Part shown: positions 10,238-21,740 of the stretch, in pieces
Layout: each line of letters opens with the position of its first letter
Position numbering within the stretch: position 1 is the first letter of the stretch
Assembly: GCF_000330885.1 (NCBI RefSeq)
Contig: NC_020059.1
Coordinates: 3,753,501 to 3,817,500, forward strand
Source of the DNA: Rhizobium tropici CIAT 899
GTDB taxonomy: Bacteria; Pseudomonadota; Alphaproteobacteria; Rhizobiales; Rhizobiaceae
Length of the DNA stretch: 64,000 nt
Direction of reading: 5' to 3'
Position numbers and translations under genes: made by a program
The notes under the pieces: generated by a model
The model's database searches: none
Told to the model about the DNA's origin: nothing
Seen by the model: the letters and a program-made list of their open reading frames with translations, nothing else

Positions 10238-11983
10238 TCACCACCTCACCGAAGTACTTACGAAAAGAAGCCCGGAGTCACGGCGGTCGACCGTGCCGCC
10301 AAGAACATCGGAATAACCCATATCGAAATTGACATTGCCGCCGGCGAGCTTGGCGCCGACCGTCCAGCCAAGCATGTCGCCGCCTGCGATCTGGTAACGG
10401 GCCTGGCGGGCGATCCGCCCGTAATCGAGACCGACATAGGGCCTGAATTCTCCAAGGATCTTCGCCAGTTCGGCATTCTCGGCAAAGGGCTGCGTGCGCC
10501 AGACGAGATCGTTGCGGATGAAGAAGCCGTTATTGCCGTAAAGCATGGTCTCGCGCGTGCCGCGCACCGAGGAATAACCGCCAGCCGAGATCTGCTCCGC
10601 CCCGAACAGATTGTCGGGGGAATATTGCCCGGTGGCGATCGAATTGATCTCGAAATGCTGCTCCGCCACTTCGAATGGCCGCGTCACAGTGATGGTGCCT
10701 GAGAACTTCGAGAAGCGGGGATTGGCGTTGCCTGCACCGGCATCGCCGGGAGCGACCGCGTCAAAGAGGTTAAGCCCCTGGCTGTAGGAGAGATCGAACA
10801 CCCAGAGGCCACCGAGCATGCGGCGCGAATGCGAAAGGCCGAGATCACCGACCGTGTATTTGCGGCTGCCGACCTCGATCCTGTTGCCGAGCAGGAAATT
10901 GTTGGTTTCCTTGTAGGTCAGGCCGCTGTTGAAGGTGGTGATCGAATCCTTGTCGCGGAAGATCACGCGATCGGCGCCGATACCGACCTGCTTGCTGTCG
11001 CCCGATGTCTGCAACGTGCCGAAATTGCCCGGAACGGAACTGTCATATTCATACCAGGAGCCATTGGCGGAAAAGGTCCAATAGCCGTAGGGCACGCTGA
11101 CATTGCCGGAATAGCTGTTGCTCTTGCCATGGCCGTCATCGCGCCAGGGATAATCCGGGCCGGTATGCTCGTAGCCGAAATTCCACTGATCGTTGATGCC
11201 AAAAAGGCCGTCATAGCCGAGCGAGGCCGAGCTTTTGGAATAACCGGTCTGCTCCTGGCCAAGATTGCTGTTGCCGAATGAGAGGTGCCAGGGATGGCTG
11301 GGCTTGTTCTCGATATTGAGGATCGAGGTGCCGTCCGTCTTGCCGGGCAACATCGCCGTCTTGGCATTGTTGGAGGTCAGGCGATTGATCTGGTCGAGGC
11401 CCTGCTCGATATCGCGCAGATTGGTGATCTCGCCCTTCATACCGGGAAAGGCCGTGGCGATCACGCCGGAGCCTGCCGCACCGAAACCCGAAACCGGTTT
11501 GCCGTTGATGTAGATGTCGGCAAGCGTGCCCTCGACAGCAACGAGGCGCAGCACCTTGGTCTTGGCGATATCCTGCGCCGGTACATAGACACGGGAGCTC
11601 ACAAAACCTTTGTCGAGATAGAGATGCGTCAGGTCGCGCAAGAGCGTATTGATCTCGCCGACTCCGACGCAGCGATTCGTATAGGGCGCGGTGACCTTGT
11701 CGATTGCGCCGGCCGAAAATTGCCTGACGCCCTCGACCTCGATATGGGTGATGGCAAAGCATGGGCCAGCCTTACCGCCGCCAGCCGCCGCCCGCTGCGG
11801 AACCTCGGCCGGAGAAGGCTTCGGCGTCATCTGACCCAAGCTCTGCAGCCGCTGCTGCTCGGCTTCCTGCGCCTGCCGGCGCGCGAAGTCGTCGTTGGGC
11901 GTCTGCGCCGCCGCGGCCGAAGCCGCGAGAACCGCTGCCAAAAGCCCGCCTATCGCGGTCGCCGCGCGCGAGATTGACGTCAT
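10238..11983 (-). CDS. TpsB/ShlB/FhaC-family outer-membrane transporter
   Basis: A 581-residue protein with signal peptide (MTSISRAATAIGGLLAAVLA, cleaved near AAAQT), a low-complexity linker, a POTRA domain (CFAITHIEVEGVRQF through GTLADIYINGK) and a C-terminal beta-barrel. The barrel contains the conserved loop motif SSVRGTRE, corresponding to the VRGY-type L6 hairpin that plugs FhaC, and the last strand ends in an aromatic residue (SVRW). This family secretes TpsA exoproteins across the outer membrane using POTRA contacts with the TPS domain. The start at 11983 has GGGGCGGAC just upstream; a further in-frame ATG at 12025 lies inside the preceding gene and is less likely. Its neighbours are an IalB-type gene 13 bp before and the lipoprotein gene 1 bp after. 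Confidence 0.93.
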   Translation of the reverse strand: MTSISRAATAIGGLLAAVLAASAAAAQTPNDDFARRQAQEAEQQRLQSLGQMTPKPSPAEVPQRAAAGGGKAGPCFAITHIEVEGVRQFSAGAIDKVTAPYTNRCVGVGEINTLLRDLTHLYLDKGFVSSRVYVPAQDIAKTKVLRLVAVEGTLADIYINGKPVSGFGAAGSGVIATAFPGMKGEITNLRDIEQGLDQINRLTSNNAKTAMLPGKTDGTSILNIENKPSHPWHLSFGNSNLGQEQTGYSKSSASLGYDGLFGINDQWNFGYEHTGPDYPWRDDGHGKSNSYSGNVSVPYGYWTFSANGSWYEYDSSVPGNFGTLQTSGDSKQVGIGADRVIFRDKDSITTFNSGLTYKETNNFLLGNRIEVGSRKYTVGDLGLSHSRRMLGGLWVFDLSYSQGLNLFDAVAPGDAGAGNANPRFSKFSGTITVTRPFEVAEQHFEINSIATGQYSPDNLFGAEQISAGGYSSVRGTRETMLYGNNGFFIRNDLVWRTQPFAENAELAKILGEFRPYVGLDYGRIARQARYQIAGGDMLGWTVGAKLAGGNVNFDMGYSDVLGGTVDRRDSGLLFVSTSVRW

Positions 11984-11996
11984 AGGTCCGCCCCGG

Positions 11997-12671
11997 TCAG
12001 TTCGAAGCGGCCTTCTGCAGCGCATCGAGCGCCGCCGACAATCCCTTCAGCGAGAATTTGATGTTGACCTTCTGGCCATTCATCATCTGCACATGGCCGG
12101 TGCCATCCGCAGCCTTGGAAAGGGCCGACACCATCTTGGCGTCCAGCTTCTGCTGCGCCCAGCAGCCGGCCTGATTGCAGTTGCGGTAGGCCAACTGGAC
12201 GACAGGTTTGTCTGCCACATCGATGCGAAGCCCGGCCGGCAGATACATATTGAGCGGCACGAGCGTGGTCAGCACCAGTTCACTGGCAGGCTGCTTTGCC
12301 CCCTTCTTGTCCGTGGCGGCGGGAGCAGGCACGTTCGCGACTGCGAGCGTCAAAACGTTGACGTCCTGGTCACCCTGCTTGACCGTCGCAATCTGTGCAA
12401 CTTCGCAGCTCTCCGCTGCAGAGCCGTCCGCCGCCTTGCCGTCAATGCAGCGATAGTACCAATCGTCGAACTTCTGCACCCGCGCCTGAGGTGCTGGCTT
12501 TTGTTCTTCTGTTTGAGGGGCCGCGCTCTGAGCAGAACCGGCGCTGGACGGCGTAGTGGCAGCCGGGGCGGGTTGTTCCTGCGCGGCCGCCGAAAATGCA
12601 ACCAGCGCCGAGGAAAGGAACGCGACAGCGGTGAAGGTCTTGAAGGAGAAAGACTTAATTGCGTGGGACAT
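11997..12671 (-). CDS. Invasion-associated locus B (IalB) family protein
   Basis: A 224-residue secreted protein with an N-terminal signal peptide (cleavage near AFSAAAQ) and a Pro/Ala/Gln-rich spacer to about residue 65. The IalB-type domain then begins with FDDWYYRC and continues with SCEVAQI, LPAGLRIDV and YRNCNQAGC. The four conserved cysteines and the order of these blocks fit the family, which in Bartonella and Brucella is linked to host-cell invasion or envelope function and in rhizobia is periplasmic with unknown role. It is the first gene of the apparent tpsB-lipoprotein-tpsA operon, 13 bp before tpsB. No strong Shine-Dalgarno sequence is visible before the ATG. Confidence 0.88.
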   Translation of the reverse strand: MSHAIKSFSFKTFTAVAFLSSALVAFSAAAQEQPAPAATTPSSAGSAQSAAPQTEEQKPAPQARVQKFDDWYYRCIDGKAADGSAAESCEVAQIATVKQGDQDVNVLTLAVANVPAPAATDKKGAKQPASELVLTTLVPLNMYLPAGLRIDVADKPVVQLAYRNCNQAGCWAQQKLDAKMVSALSKAADGTGHVQMMNGQKVNIKFSLKGLSAALDALQKAASN

Positions 12672-13455
12672 ACAAACTACCAGTCAAAGCCATCCGCTTG
12701 CGCAAGGCGTAACTTGCTCAATCGGCATGTCGGTCAAAATTCAGGAAGAGTCACCACAAGGTGGCGTAGCCGATCATGGGCCTGGTCCGCTCAATAGCAG
12801 ATTTCTAAAAAAGTACAGCAAAAAGTAGCAAGAACATGGGTGACCCACACGCTCGTTTTTAGATATGCGTGTAAGATTTGCAACAGCTACGCTCAACAAT
12901 TGAATAAAATTGCCTCGCTCTTCAGCAGGTCAAAACCCAAGATCCCTCGGATTTAGGCTTAAGGCTCCGGCCGACCAACACGCCTCCCTTCTGATCGCAA
13001 TTTGACTGACAAAAAGCGAAAGCTTGCGCAACTCATTACGATCAACTCCTGCCGATTTTCGGCGGATTAACGCCGTTTGCGGCAGTCGCTTTTTCGTCAA
13101 TAAACTGAGAGTCAAAGAAGCAATTTTGGCCGGAGAGCTAGATCGCTCACTGCCTATGCAGGGCACCGATCTTCATTGATTGTCGGCCATCCGCGGAAGA
13201 TTGAGGCCGTAGCCAGTCAGCGTCGTCGGCGCTTTGAGGAAAATTGCGCTCGCGGGGTTATGGTAGGTCGTCCAGCGACTCGCAAAGGTTAGCTGCATTT
13301 CAAACAGTCAGGTGCATGGAAATTAGCGGAGTTGTGTTGAGTACACGCCACTCTATGACGCGCGGATCGAACCGCCATGGATTACTCGCTTGGTTGCGCA
13401 AAACTCAGGTACGGCCTGTAATGTCTCATAAGGGCGTCGTCTGAAATTGCATGCA
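12672..13455. other. Intergenic region of 784 bp upstream of the exoprotein operon
   Basis: No convincing gene is visible. The open frames here (for example 12930-13166 minus and 13244-13444 plus) lack ribosome sites and have no recognisable protein features. The stretch is more AT-rich than its surroundings between about 12800 and 13130. It must carry the promoter of the minus-strand ialB-like/tps operon near its left end, but I could not pick one convincing -35/-10 pair. Confidence 0.6.
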
Positions 13456-14118
13456 TCATCTCTCCGCCTTGAAGGTGCGGCCGAGATCCGGCCCGGTGCC
13501 GAAATAATGCCGAAACACATAAAACAGCGGGCTCCATCCGCTGGTATCGATGTGATTGGTGCCGGCGACGACGATATTCTTGTGTGCGTGGACGCGAAGA
13601 ACCATCGCTTCGATGATGGAGAAGGCTTCGGGACGCTCCGAGGGCCATTCCGCACCGGGAGGATGCGCCGCCACCACCTCCGCCTCGAACTGGATCGGAC
13701 ATTCGGCGATGCGCAGAGGCCGCACAAGATCGGCTGGCTGCGGCGTGAAGCCGGCCACATCGAATTTATCGGCCTCGAAACGATAGCCGATCTTTTCCTT
13801 GTGTGGGGGAACGGGATCGCGGCCCGTCGTCGGCGCGATCGCCTCGACCTTCGGCCACAGCTCCGGCGACGGAAAATTCAGCACCAGCTGACGCTCGCGC
13901 AGGAGATTTTCCCGCCCCTTGCTGGTCGATGTCAGGCCTGGAACGACACGATCATATAGAGCCCAAACTGAAGACATCGGCGAGATATTCGTCGTGCCGT
14001 CAGAGTTGAGGCTCGTAATCAGCACGAGGGGAGTGCCGACATAAAGCACGCTGGGCTTGATTTCGATGTGGTCGTGATCGCTCTCGGCGGCGTTGAATTT
14101 GGCTGTGTTGGTCAACAT
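13456..14118 (-). CDS. Flavin reductase-like (FMN-binding split-barrel) protein
   Basis: A 220-residue cytoplasmic protein. The N-terminal half (KPSVLYVGTPLVLITSLN, then NISPMSSVWALYDRVVPG) is typical of the flavin-reductase/flavoredoxin split barrel that binds FMN. The central HKEKIGYRFEADKFDVAGFT and later AECPIQFEAEV blocks match this family, which includes many uncharacterised oxidoreductase-associated proteins. The start at 14118 is supported by AAAGGAGAG seven bases upstream. A longer frame exists to 14250 but lacks this support. The substrate is unknown. The cupin gene lies divergently about 340 bp away. Confidence 0.8.
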   Translation of the reverse strand: MLTNTAKFNAAESDHDHIEIKPSVLYVGTPLVLITSLNSDGTTNISPMSSVWALYDRVVPGLTSTSKGRENLLRERQLVLNFPSPELWPKVEAIAPTTGRDPVPPHKEKIGYRFEADKFDVAGFTPQPADLVRPLRIAECPIQFEAEVVAAHPPGAEWPSERPEAFSIIEAMVLRVHAHKNIVVAGTNHIDTSGWSPLFYVFRHYFGTGPDLGRTFKAER

Positions 14119-14456
14119 CGCAACTCTCCTTTGAGAGTTCCAGTGTAGCCGACATGACACCTGAAATAGTTCGACCGTGATCGAACTGTTGCTCGAAGGC
14201 AGACACACCAGCCCTAAATCTCTGAGACACGCCTTTGACGCTGATCCCACTTCTCTTCCTCTCGCTCCCGCATCGAGGCAAGCGAGCTGCCGTATAAACC
14301 CAACTAACGGCTCGCAAGATTTTCGCCGGCTAACTTTTTCGCTAACCTACCTGCGCCGGCATCGCGACCGCGGATCCGCAGCCATATAGTCCGATTGACA
14401 TTCTCAGCGCTTGTGACACCGTCCGATATGGTTGCTCACCCAGAGTTTTGAGGCAA
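14119..14456. other. Divergent intergenic region, 338 bp
   Basis: It separates the minus-strand flavin reductase-like gene from the plus-strand cupin gene and must hold both promoters. I see no gene in it and no clear palindromic operator. Confidence 0.5.
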
Positions 14457-14852
14457 ATGATAAACCGATCGCAAGCCGTTATCACCACAGCCGAAGAGCG
14501 CCCGCGCGACGGATGGAACGATCCCGTCCATGGCTCGATCTCCTGGCAAACTCTGCTCAGCAGCGATATCACCCCCACCGACAGCATGAGCGCCGGCATC
14601 GCCGAACTGGCACCGGGCGGCGAGCTCAAGCCGCATCGCCACGACCCATCGGAAATCTACTTCATCTTCAAGGGAACCGGCATCGTGCGGATCGACGGCC
14701 ATGAAACCACAGTCAAATCCGGGACGACCGTCTTCATCCCCGGCAACGCCGAACACGGCATCCGCAACGAATCATCCGCCAATTTGAAATTCTTCTACGC
14801 GTTTCCGACAGGGTCTTTTGCGGACGTGGTCTATCGGTTTCCGGAGGGTTGA
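14457..14852 (+). CDS. Cupin-domain protein
   Basis: A 131-residue single-domain cupin. Motif 1 is LKPHRHDPSEIYFIFKGTG and motif 2 is GTTVFIPGNAEHGIRN, with the metal-binding pattern H-x-H...E...H. The ATG at 14457 follows a GAGG; a TTG at 14448 is an alternative start. Metal-binding cupins of this small size include isomerases, dioxygenase-like enzymes and stress proteins, and nothing here fixes the substrate. Confidence 0.8.
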   Translation: MINRSQAVITTAEERPRDGWNDPVHGSISWQTLLSSDITPTDSMSAGIAELAPGGELKPHRHDPSEIYFIFKGTGIVRIDGHETTVKSGTTVFIPGNAEHGIRNESSANLKFFYAFPTGSFADVVYRFPEG

Positions 14853-14916
14853 GGCTTTTGAGCTGATTGCCAGCGAATCTGTTAGCTTGATAGTGGCTTG
14901 AAACAAAGGCCCAAAA

Positions 14917-15006
14917 TGGCGGAGAGGGTGGGATTTGAACCCACGATACCCTTGCAGGTATGCCGCATTTCGAGTGCGGTGCATTCGACCACTCTGCCAC
15001 CTCTCC
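14917..15006 (-). tRNA. tRNA-Ser (anticodon CGA)
   Basis: On the minus strand a 90-nt class II tRNA can be folded. The acceptor stem is GGAGAGG/CCTCTCC, the anticodon arm CCGCA-CTCGAAA-TGCGG with anticodon CGA, a long variable arm follows (TACCTGCAAGGGTA), and the T arm has GGGTTCAAATCCC. The CCA end is encoded (plus-strand TGG at 14917-14919). Open frames across this segment are spurious. Confidence 0.97.
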
Positions 15007-15102
15007 GGTTATGCTGGTCGGCGCTGTCAGGCGCGGGCTGTCTCATAGCGACAGACGAGGGGGATGGCAAGGGCGAATATGAAAGCTTTTCATCCTTTTG
15101 CC

Positions 15103-15131
15103 TTGACAGATCAGGGACGCTTATATATCCC
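15103..15131 (+). promoter_or_regulatory. Candidate promoter of rplU-rpmA
   Basis: A perfect TTGACA (15103-15108) is followed by an AT-rich TTATATATCC stretch at 15121-15130 that can supply a -10 box at 15-17 bp spacing. It would give a leader of about 175 nt before rplU. Confidence 0.6.
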
Positions 15132-15171
15132 GTGCGACGCAATAGGTGTGGATAAGTCCGCGCCTTGCCCG

Positions 15172-15281
15172 CCCTGCTTAGCGCAGGGTTTCACCGGCAG
15201 ATCTTTTACAAGGCCTCAGGCCTTTGGAATTCCTGCTAGATTTCGACTGATAAAAAGACGGCCGCTCGCCCCTATGGCGAG
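15172..15281 (+). promoter_or_regulatory. Structured 5' leader of rplU
   Basis: Three short hairpins lie in tandem in the untranslated leader: CCCTGC/GCAGGG (15172-15188), AAGGCC/GGCCTT (15210-15224) and CTCGCC/GGCGAG (15265-15281). The last can be extended by an outer CGGC/GCCG pairing and lies about 20 nt before the Shine-Dalgarno sequence. This could be an autoregulatory ribosomal-protein leader; function is inferred, not shown. Confidence 0.4.
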
Positions 15282-15311
15282 AGAGCCGGAACGAACATGA
15301 AAGGACAAAAA

Positions 15312-15629
15312 ATGTTCGCAGTCATCAAGACCGGCGGTAAGCAGTACCGTGTGGCAGCCAACGACGTGCTGACCATCGAGAAGCTCGAAGTCACCGCCGG
15401 CGGTACCGTAGAATTCACCGAAGTCCTCGTTATCGGCGAAGGCGCCGACGCTGCGATTGGTGCTCCCTTCGTCAAGGGCGCTTCCGTCAAGGCCGAAGTG
15501 GTCGAGCACAACCGCGGCAAGAAGGTCATCGCCTTCAAGAAGCGCCGTCGTCAGAACTCGAAGCGTTCGCGCGGCCATCGCCAGCATCACACGGTCGTCC
15601 GTATCACGGACATCGTGGCTGCCAAGTAA
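15312..15629 (+). CDS. rplU: 50S ribosomal protein L21
   Basis: A 105-residue protein beginning [14 protein letters not shown], the canonical L21 N-terminus, and ending with the basic [17 protein letters not shown] segment that contacts 23S rRNA. AAAGGA lies 6-11 bases before the ATG at 15312; the upstream in-frame ATG at 15297 would add five residues and is less likely. It is followed after 32 bp by rpmA, the conserved pairing. Confidence 0.97.
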   Translation: MFAVIKTGGKQYRVAANDVLTIEKLEVTAGGTVEFTEVLVIGEGADAAIGAPFVKGASVKAEVVEHNRGKKVIAFKKRRRQNSKRSRGHRQHHTVVRITDIVAAK

Positions 15630-15661
15630 GTAACGGGATCAAGGTTTAAAGGAGAACTCCA

Positions 15662-15931
15662 ATGGCACACAAAAAAGCTGGCGGTTCCTCGCGCAACGGT
15701 CGCGATTCCGAATCCAAGCGCCTTGGCGTGAAGAAGTTCGGCGGCGAAGCCGTCATCGCAGGCAACATTATCGTGCGTCAGCGCGGCACGCAGTGGCACC
15801 CGGGTTCCAACGTCGGCCTCGGCAAAGATCACACGATTTTTGCGCTTACGGCGGGCAACGTGAACTACCGTACGAAGGCCAATGGCCGCGTGTACGTGTC
15901 TGTAATGCCGAAAGCGGAAGCAGCGGAATAA
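15662..15931 (+). CDS. rpmA: 50S ribosomal protein L27
   Basis: An 89-residue protein starting [20 protein letters not shown], the signature L27 N-terminus whose tail reaches the peptidyl-transferase centre. The core [17 protein letters not shown] is also typical. AAAGGAG lies just upstream of the ATG. A strong hairpin terminator follows 65 bp after the stop. Confidence 0.98.
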   Translation: MAHKKAGGSSRNGRDSESKRLGVKKFGGEAVIAGNIIVRQRGTQWHPGSNVGLGKDHTIFALTAGNVNYRTKANGRVYVSVMPKAEAAE

Positions 15932-15996
15932 GCCGGTAGCGCTCTAAAACAGCCGGCGTCTCATCGACCCGGCTGACCGCATCAGGTTCAGTCCAG

Positions 15997-16030
15997 AAAA
16001 AGGGGAGATGGGGCGCCATCTCCCCTTTTT
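15997..16030 (+). terminator. Rho-independent terminator after rpmA
   Basis: A 15-bp inverted repeat (AAAAAGGGGAGATGG at 15997-16011 with its complement at 16016-16030) has a 4-nt loop and ends in TTTTT. Its symmetry also gives a T-run in the other direction. Confidence 0.9.
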
Positions 16031-16059
16031 CTTTACCCTCAACCAAGGAGGACTGAACC

Positions 16060-16695
16060 ATGCAAGGCGAATTGTTAAGGGAAGACCAATCGAGGTCTCC
16101 CGAAGAGCGGCTGAGGCCGGAGCGGTTAAGGACCGATTGCCCCGTCTTACTGTCGGAAAGGCTCGTTCTGCGCGCGCCCCACGAAGAAGACATCGACGCC
16201 CTTGCCCATCTCGCCAACAACGCCAACGTCGCCACTATGGTATCGCGTATGCCGCACCCGTATACGACCAATGATGCCGCCGATTTCGTGCGACGCACGA
16301 AGCTTGGCGAGATTGGCAAGTGCGTCTATGCCATTACCAAAGCCGACAACGGCGCCTTTCTCGGTTGCTGCGGGGTCGAACCCACGGGCGATCCGAACAC
16401 GGTCGAGATCGGGTACTGGCTGGGCGAGCCTCACTGGAACCAGGGCTATACCACGGAAGCGGCCCATGCCCTCATCGACATGGTCTTCCGCACGCGTGAG
16501 AACGTGGCGCAGATCGACGCCCGCTGCCGGGTGACGAACGTCGCATCGAGGCGCGTCGTCCAGAAGTGCGGCTTCCAGTTCCAGGGATCAGGCCTTGCCG
16601 CATCGCTGGCACTCGGCAGCACCGTGCCCGTCGAATGGTACAGGCTGGATCGCAAGACCTGGATCTCGTTGCGCAGCTGGGGAGGCATGAGATGA
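16060..16695 (+). CDS. GNAT-family N-acetyltransferase (RimJ/RimL type)
   Basis: A 211-residue protein with the RimJ/RimL arrangement. It has LLSERLVLRAPHEEDID at the start of the fold, an IGYWLGEPHWNQGYTTEA segment carrying the acetyl-CoA-binding loop, and a C-terminal NVASRRVVQKCGFQFQG motif. AAGGAGGA precedes the ATG at 16060. Its stop overlaps the start of a second GNAT gene (ATGA), so the pair is co-translated. Substrate unknown; this family includes ribosomal-protein and antibiotic acetyltransferases. Confidence 0.88.
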   Translation: MQGELLREDQSRSPEERLRPERLRTDCPVLLSERLVLRAPHEEDIDALAHLANNANVATMVSRMPHPYTTNDAADFVRRTKLGEIGKCVYAITKADNGAFLGCCGVEPTGDPNTVEIGYWLGEPHWNQGYTTEAAHALIDMVFRTRENVAQIDARCRVTNVASRRVVQKCGFQFQGSGLAASLALGSTVPVEWYRLDRKTWISLRSWGGMR

Positions 16696-17279
16696 ACGCT
16701 CTCGCCCTCACCCGCCGCGATGCCCGAATCCTGATGCCGGGACCGACGCCGGTCATCCAGACCGGCCGACTGACGCTGCGCCCGCACCGGCTCAGCGATG
16801 CCGATATGATTGCGGAATCGCTTTCGGATTTCGCCGTCACCCGCATGCTGGCCCGCGTTCCCGCGCCCTATGACCGGCAGGATGCGCTCGACTGGCTGGT
16901 CGAGCACACCTCCGGCCTCGGTGTCGATTGGGAGCTCGCCATCACCGAGCGGGATGATGCCCATATCGGCTGCGTCGGCATCGAGCTTCGCCACGGCCGC
17001 TGGCACCTCGGTTATTGGCTGAACCGCTTCTACTGGCGGCAAGGCATCATGACCGAAGCGGTCAAGGCTGCGCTCGAACGTTTTGCCCGCCGCATGCCTG
17101 ACGTCGCCGTTCATTCCGGCGCCTTCGCCGACAACCCGGCATCCTTGAAGCTGCAGCAGAAGCTCGGCTTCGAGATCACGGGTTGCTCGGAGATCTACAG
17201 CTTTGCCCGCAACACCATGGTTCCGCACATCGAAACCGTGCTGAAGCCGGGTGCGCTGCGGCTCTCGCAGGCGGCTTAA
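16692..17279 (+). CDS. Second GNAT-family N-acetyltransferase
   Basis: A 195-residue relative of the preceding gene, with IQTGRLTLRPHRLSDADM, LGYWLNRFYWRQGIMTEAV and NPASLKLQQKLGFEITG. The ATG at 16692 overlaps the previous TGA and GGAG sits 7 bases before it. A tandem duplication followed by divergence is plausible, as both keep the same motif order. A GC-rich hairpin lies 13 bp after the stop. Confidence 0.87.
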   Translation: MNALALTRRDARILMPGPTPVIQTGRLTLRPHRLSDADMIAESLSDFAVTRMLARVPAPYDRQDALDWLVEHTSGLGVDWELAITERDDAHIGCVGIELRHGRWHLGYWLNRFYWRQGIMTEAVKAALERFARRMPDVAVHSGAFADNPASLKLQQKLGFEITGCSEIYSFARNTMVPHIETVLKPGALRLSQAA

Positions 17280-17292
17280 GACCCTGTAAATT

Positions 17293-17321
17293 GGCCATCG
17301 CCGACCCGTTCGGCGATGGCC
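17293..17321 (+). terminator. Hairpin after the GNAT pair, weak terminator
   Basis: GGCCATCGCCG (17293-17303) pairs perfectly with CGGCGATGGCC (17311-17321) around a 7-nt loop. No T-run follows, so it may be a processing or Rho-assisted site rather than an intrinsic terminator. Confidence 0.45.
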
Positions 17322-17485
17322 GTCATACCAATCATGCGGTTCCGCCCCTTTATGGCTCTGGAACCGCACGATATTCTTTGACCTCAGCCCGAAGCGCCTA
17401 TATCGAAGGCGACATGACGGGCAAACGCCGCCCGATGTGTCTTTTGGATGCAGAAGGAGCGGCAGACATTGAAAAGAGCGCATAG

Positions 17486-19807
<2,322 letters not shown>

Positions 19808-19815
<8 letters not shown>

Positions 19816-21091
19816 TACAGTCGCACAAAGCCCCGACATCGACGCGCTGATGAACGATATCGGCCGCAAGGCCCGGGCTGCGTCGCGACCTCTGGCCTTT
19901 GCTTCGACTGAGAGCAAGAACAAGGCGTTGAATGCCATGGCGGATGCCATTTTGGCCCGCAATGATCATATTCTCGCTGAAAACGCTAAAGACCTGAAAG
20001 ACGTCGAAGGCACCGATATGCTTGCCTCCTTCGTCGATCGCCTGACGCTGAACGACAAGCGCGTCGCCGAGATGGCCGAGGGCATTCGCGCCATCGCTGC
20101 CCTCGCCGATCCCGTCGGCGAAGTCATCGCCGCCTGGGATCGTCCGAACGGCCTGAAGATCGAGCGCGTCCGCACGCCGCTTGGCGTCATCGGCGTCATC
20201 TTCGAAAGCCGGCCAAACGTGACGGCCGATGCCGGCGCGCTGTGCCTGAAGGCCGGCAATGCCGTGATCCTGCGTTGCGGCAGTGATTCGCGCCGCTCCT
20301 CGCAGGCGATTCATGAATGCCTGGTCGAAGGGTTGAAAGCGGCAGGCCTGCCGGAACATGCTATCCAGCTCGTGCCTGTCAGCGATCGCGCTGCCGTCGG
20401 CGCCATGCTGCGCGGCCTCGAGGGCAATATCGACGTTATCGTGCCGCGCGGTGGCAAGAGTCTTGTAGGACGCGTCCAGACCGAAGCGCGCGTGCCGGTC
20501 TTTGCCCATCTTGAAGGCCTTTGCCACATCTATATCGATGCCTCGGCCAATCTGGAGATGGCGAAATCCATCGTCGTCAACGCCAAGATGCGCCGCACGG
20601 GCATCTGCGGCGCTGCCGAAACGCTGCTGGTCGACAAGAAGGTCGCCTCCACCCATCTGAAGCCACTGCTCGACGGACTTGCCGCGGCAGGCTGCGAAAT
20701 TCGCGGTTCGGCCGATGTGCTGAAGCTTGCACCCGGCCTGAAGGCAGCAACGGAAGAAGACTGGACAACAGAATATCTGGCCGCGATCATCTCGGTGGCC
20801 TTGGTCGATGGCATTTCCGGCGCAATCGAGCATATCGGTAAATATTCGTCGAACCATACCGAGGCCGTGATTGCCGAGGACCCCGCTATCGTCGAGCGCT
20901 TCTTCACGGAGATCGACTCGGCGATCCTGCTGCACAATGCCTCGACGCAATTTGCCGATGGCGGCGAATTCGGCATGGGCGCGGAAATCGGCATCGCCAC
21001 CGGCAAGATGCATGCGCGCGGGCCTGTTGGCGTCGAGCAGCTCACCTCATTCAAATATCGCGTTCGCGGCACCGGACAGATACGGCCCTGA
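19808..21091 (+). CDS. proA: Gamma-glutamyl phosphate reductase
   Basis: A 427-residue NADPH-dependent aldehyde-dehydrogenase-fold enzyme, second step of proline synthesis. Visible family blocks include [31 protein letters not shown], the catalytic-Cys segment [13 protein letters not shown] and [13 protein letters not shown]. Of two nearby ATGs, 19808 has AAGGA at suitable spacing; 19799 has its purine run abutting the start. It overlaps the proB stop by 8 nt. Confidence 0.96.
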
Positions 21092-21092
21092 C

Positions 21093-21710
21093 GTGCTGAA
21101 AGAAGAGGTTGATCAACGCTATCTGCGCATGCCCCATGCCGAGCGCGGCATGGTGGTCGGTCTTTTCGGCGGCTCATTCAACCCGCCGCATGAAGGCCAT
21201 GCACTCGTCGCCGAGATCGCCATCCGCCGGCTGGGCCTTGATCAGCTCTGGTGGATGGTAACGCCGGGCAACCCGTTGAAGAGCCGCAATCACCTGGCGC
21301 CGCTTGCCGAGCGTATCGCGCTCAGCGAGCAGATCCTCCACAATCCGCGTATCAAGGTGACAGCCTTCGAACAGACGCTGGGCATGAGCTACACGGCCAA
21401 TACGCTGGCGCATGTGAAGGCGCGCAACCGCCATGTCCACTTCATCTGGATCATGGGCGCCGACAGCCTGAACACGTTCCATCGCTGGCAGAAGTGGCAG
21501 GAAATCGCGCAAACCTTCCCGATCGCCGTTATCGACCGGCCGGGATCGACGCTCTCCTACCTCTCGGCCAAGATGGCAAAGACCTTCCACTACGCACGCG
21601 TCGACGAAGATGATGCTCGCGTACTCTGGAAGAAGCGGGCGCCGGCCTGGACCTTCATCCACGGACCACGCTCAACGCTCAGCTCGACAGCGTTGCGAGC
21701 AGCACAATAA
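21093..21710 (+). CDS. nadD: Nicotinate-nucleotide adenylyltransferase
   Basis: About 205 residues. It converts nicotinate mononucleotide and ATP to deamido-NAD. The nucleotidyltransferase signature GLFGGSFNPPHEGH, WWMVTPGNPLK, WIMGADSLNTFHRW and the late RSTLSSTALR motif are all present. The start is uncertain. The GTG at 21093, just after the proA stop, is chosen because the YLRMPHAE segment before GMVVGLFGG appears family-like in rhizobia; the ATG at 21129 is the conservative alternative and neither has a clear ribosome site. Confidence 0.93.
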   Translation: MLKEEVDQRYLRMPHAERGMVVGLFGGSFNPPHEGHALVAEIAIRRLGLDQLWWMVTPGNPLKSRNHLAPLAERIALSEQILHNPRIKVTAFEQTLGMSYTANTLAHVKARNRHVHFIWIMGADSLNTFHRWQKWQEIAQTFPIAVIDRPGSTLSYLSAKMAKTFHYARVDEDDARVLWKKRAPAWTFIHGPRSTLSSTALRAAQ

Positions 21711-21740
21711 TCTCGTCGATCTTTTGAAAAAGTCTGGAAA

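Noticed and set aside
12930..13166. Open frame of 78 codons (minus) in the large spacer
   Set aside because: No ribosome site, no recognisable motif, and the spacer is otherwise non-coding.
14734..15155. Open frames across the tRNA-Ser gene on both strands
   Set aside because: They translate tRNA sequence (the familiar spurious peptide over tRNA-Ser) and lack other support.
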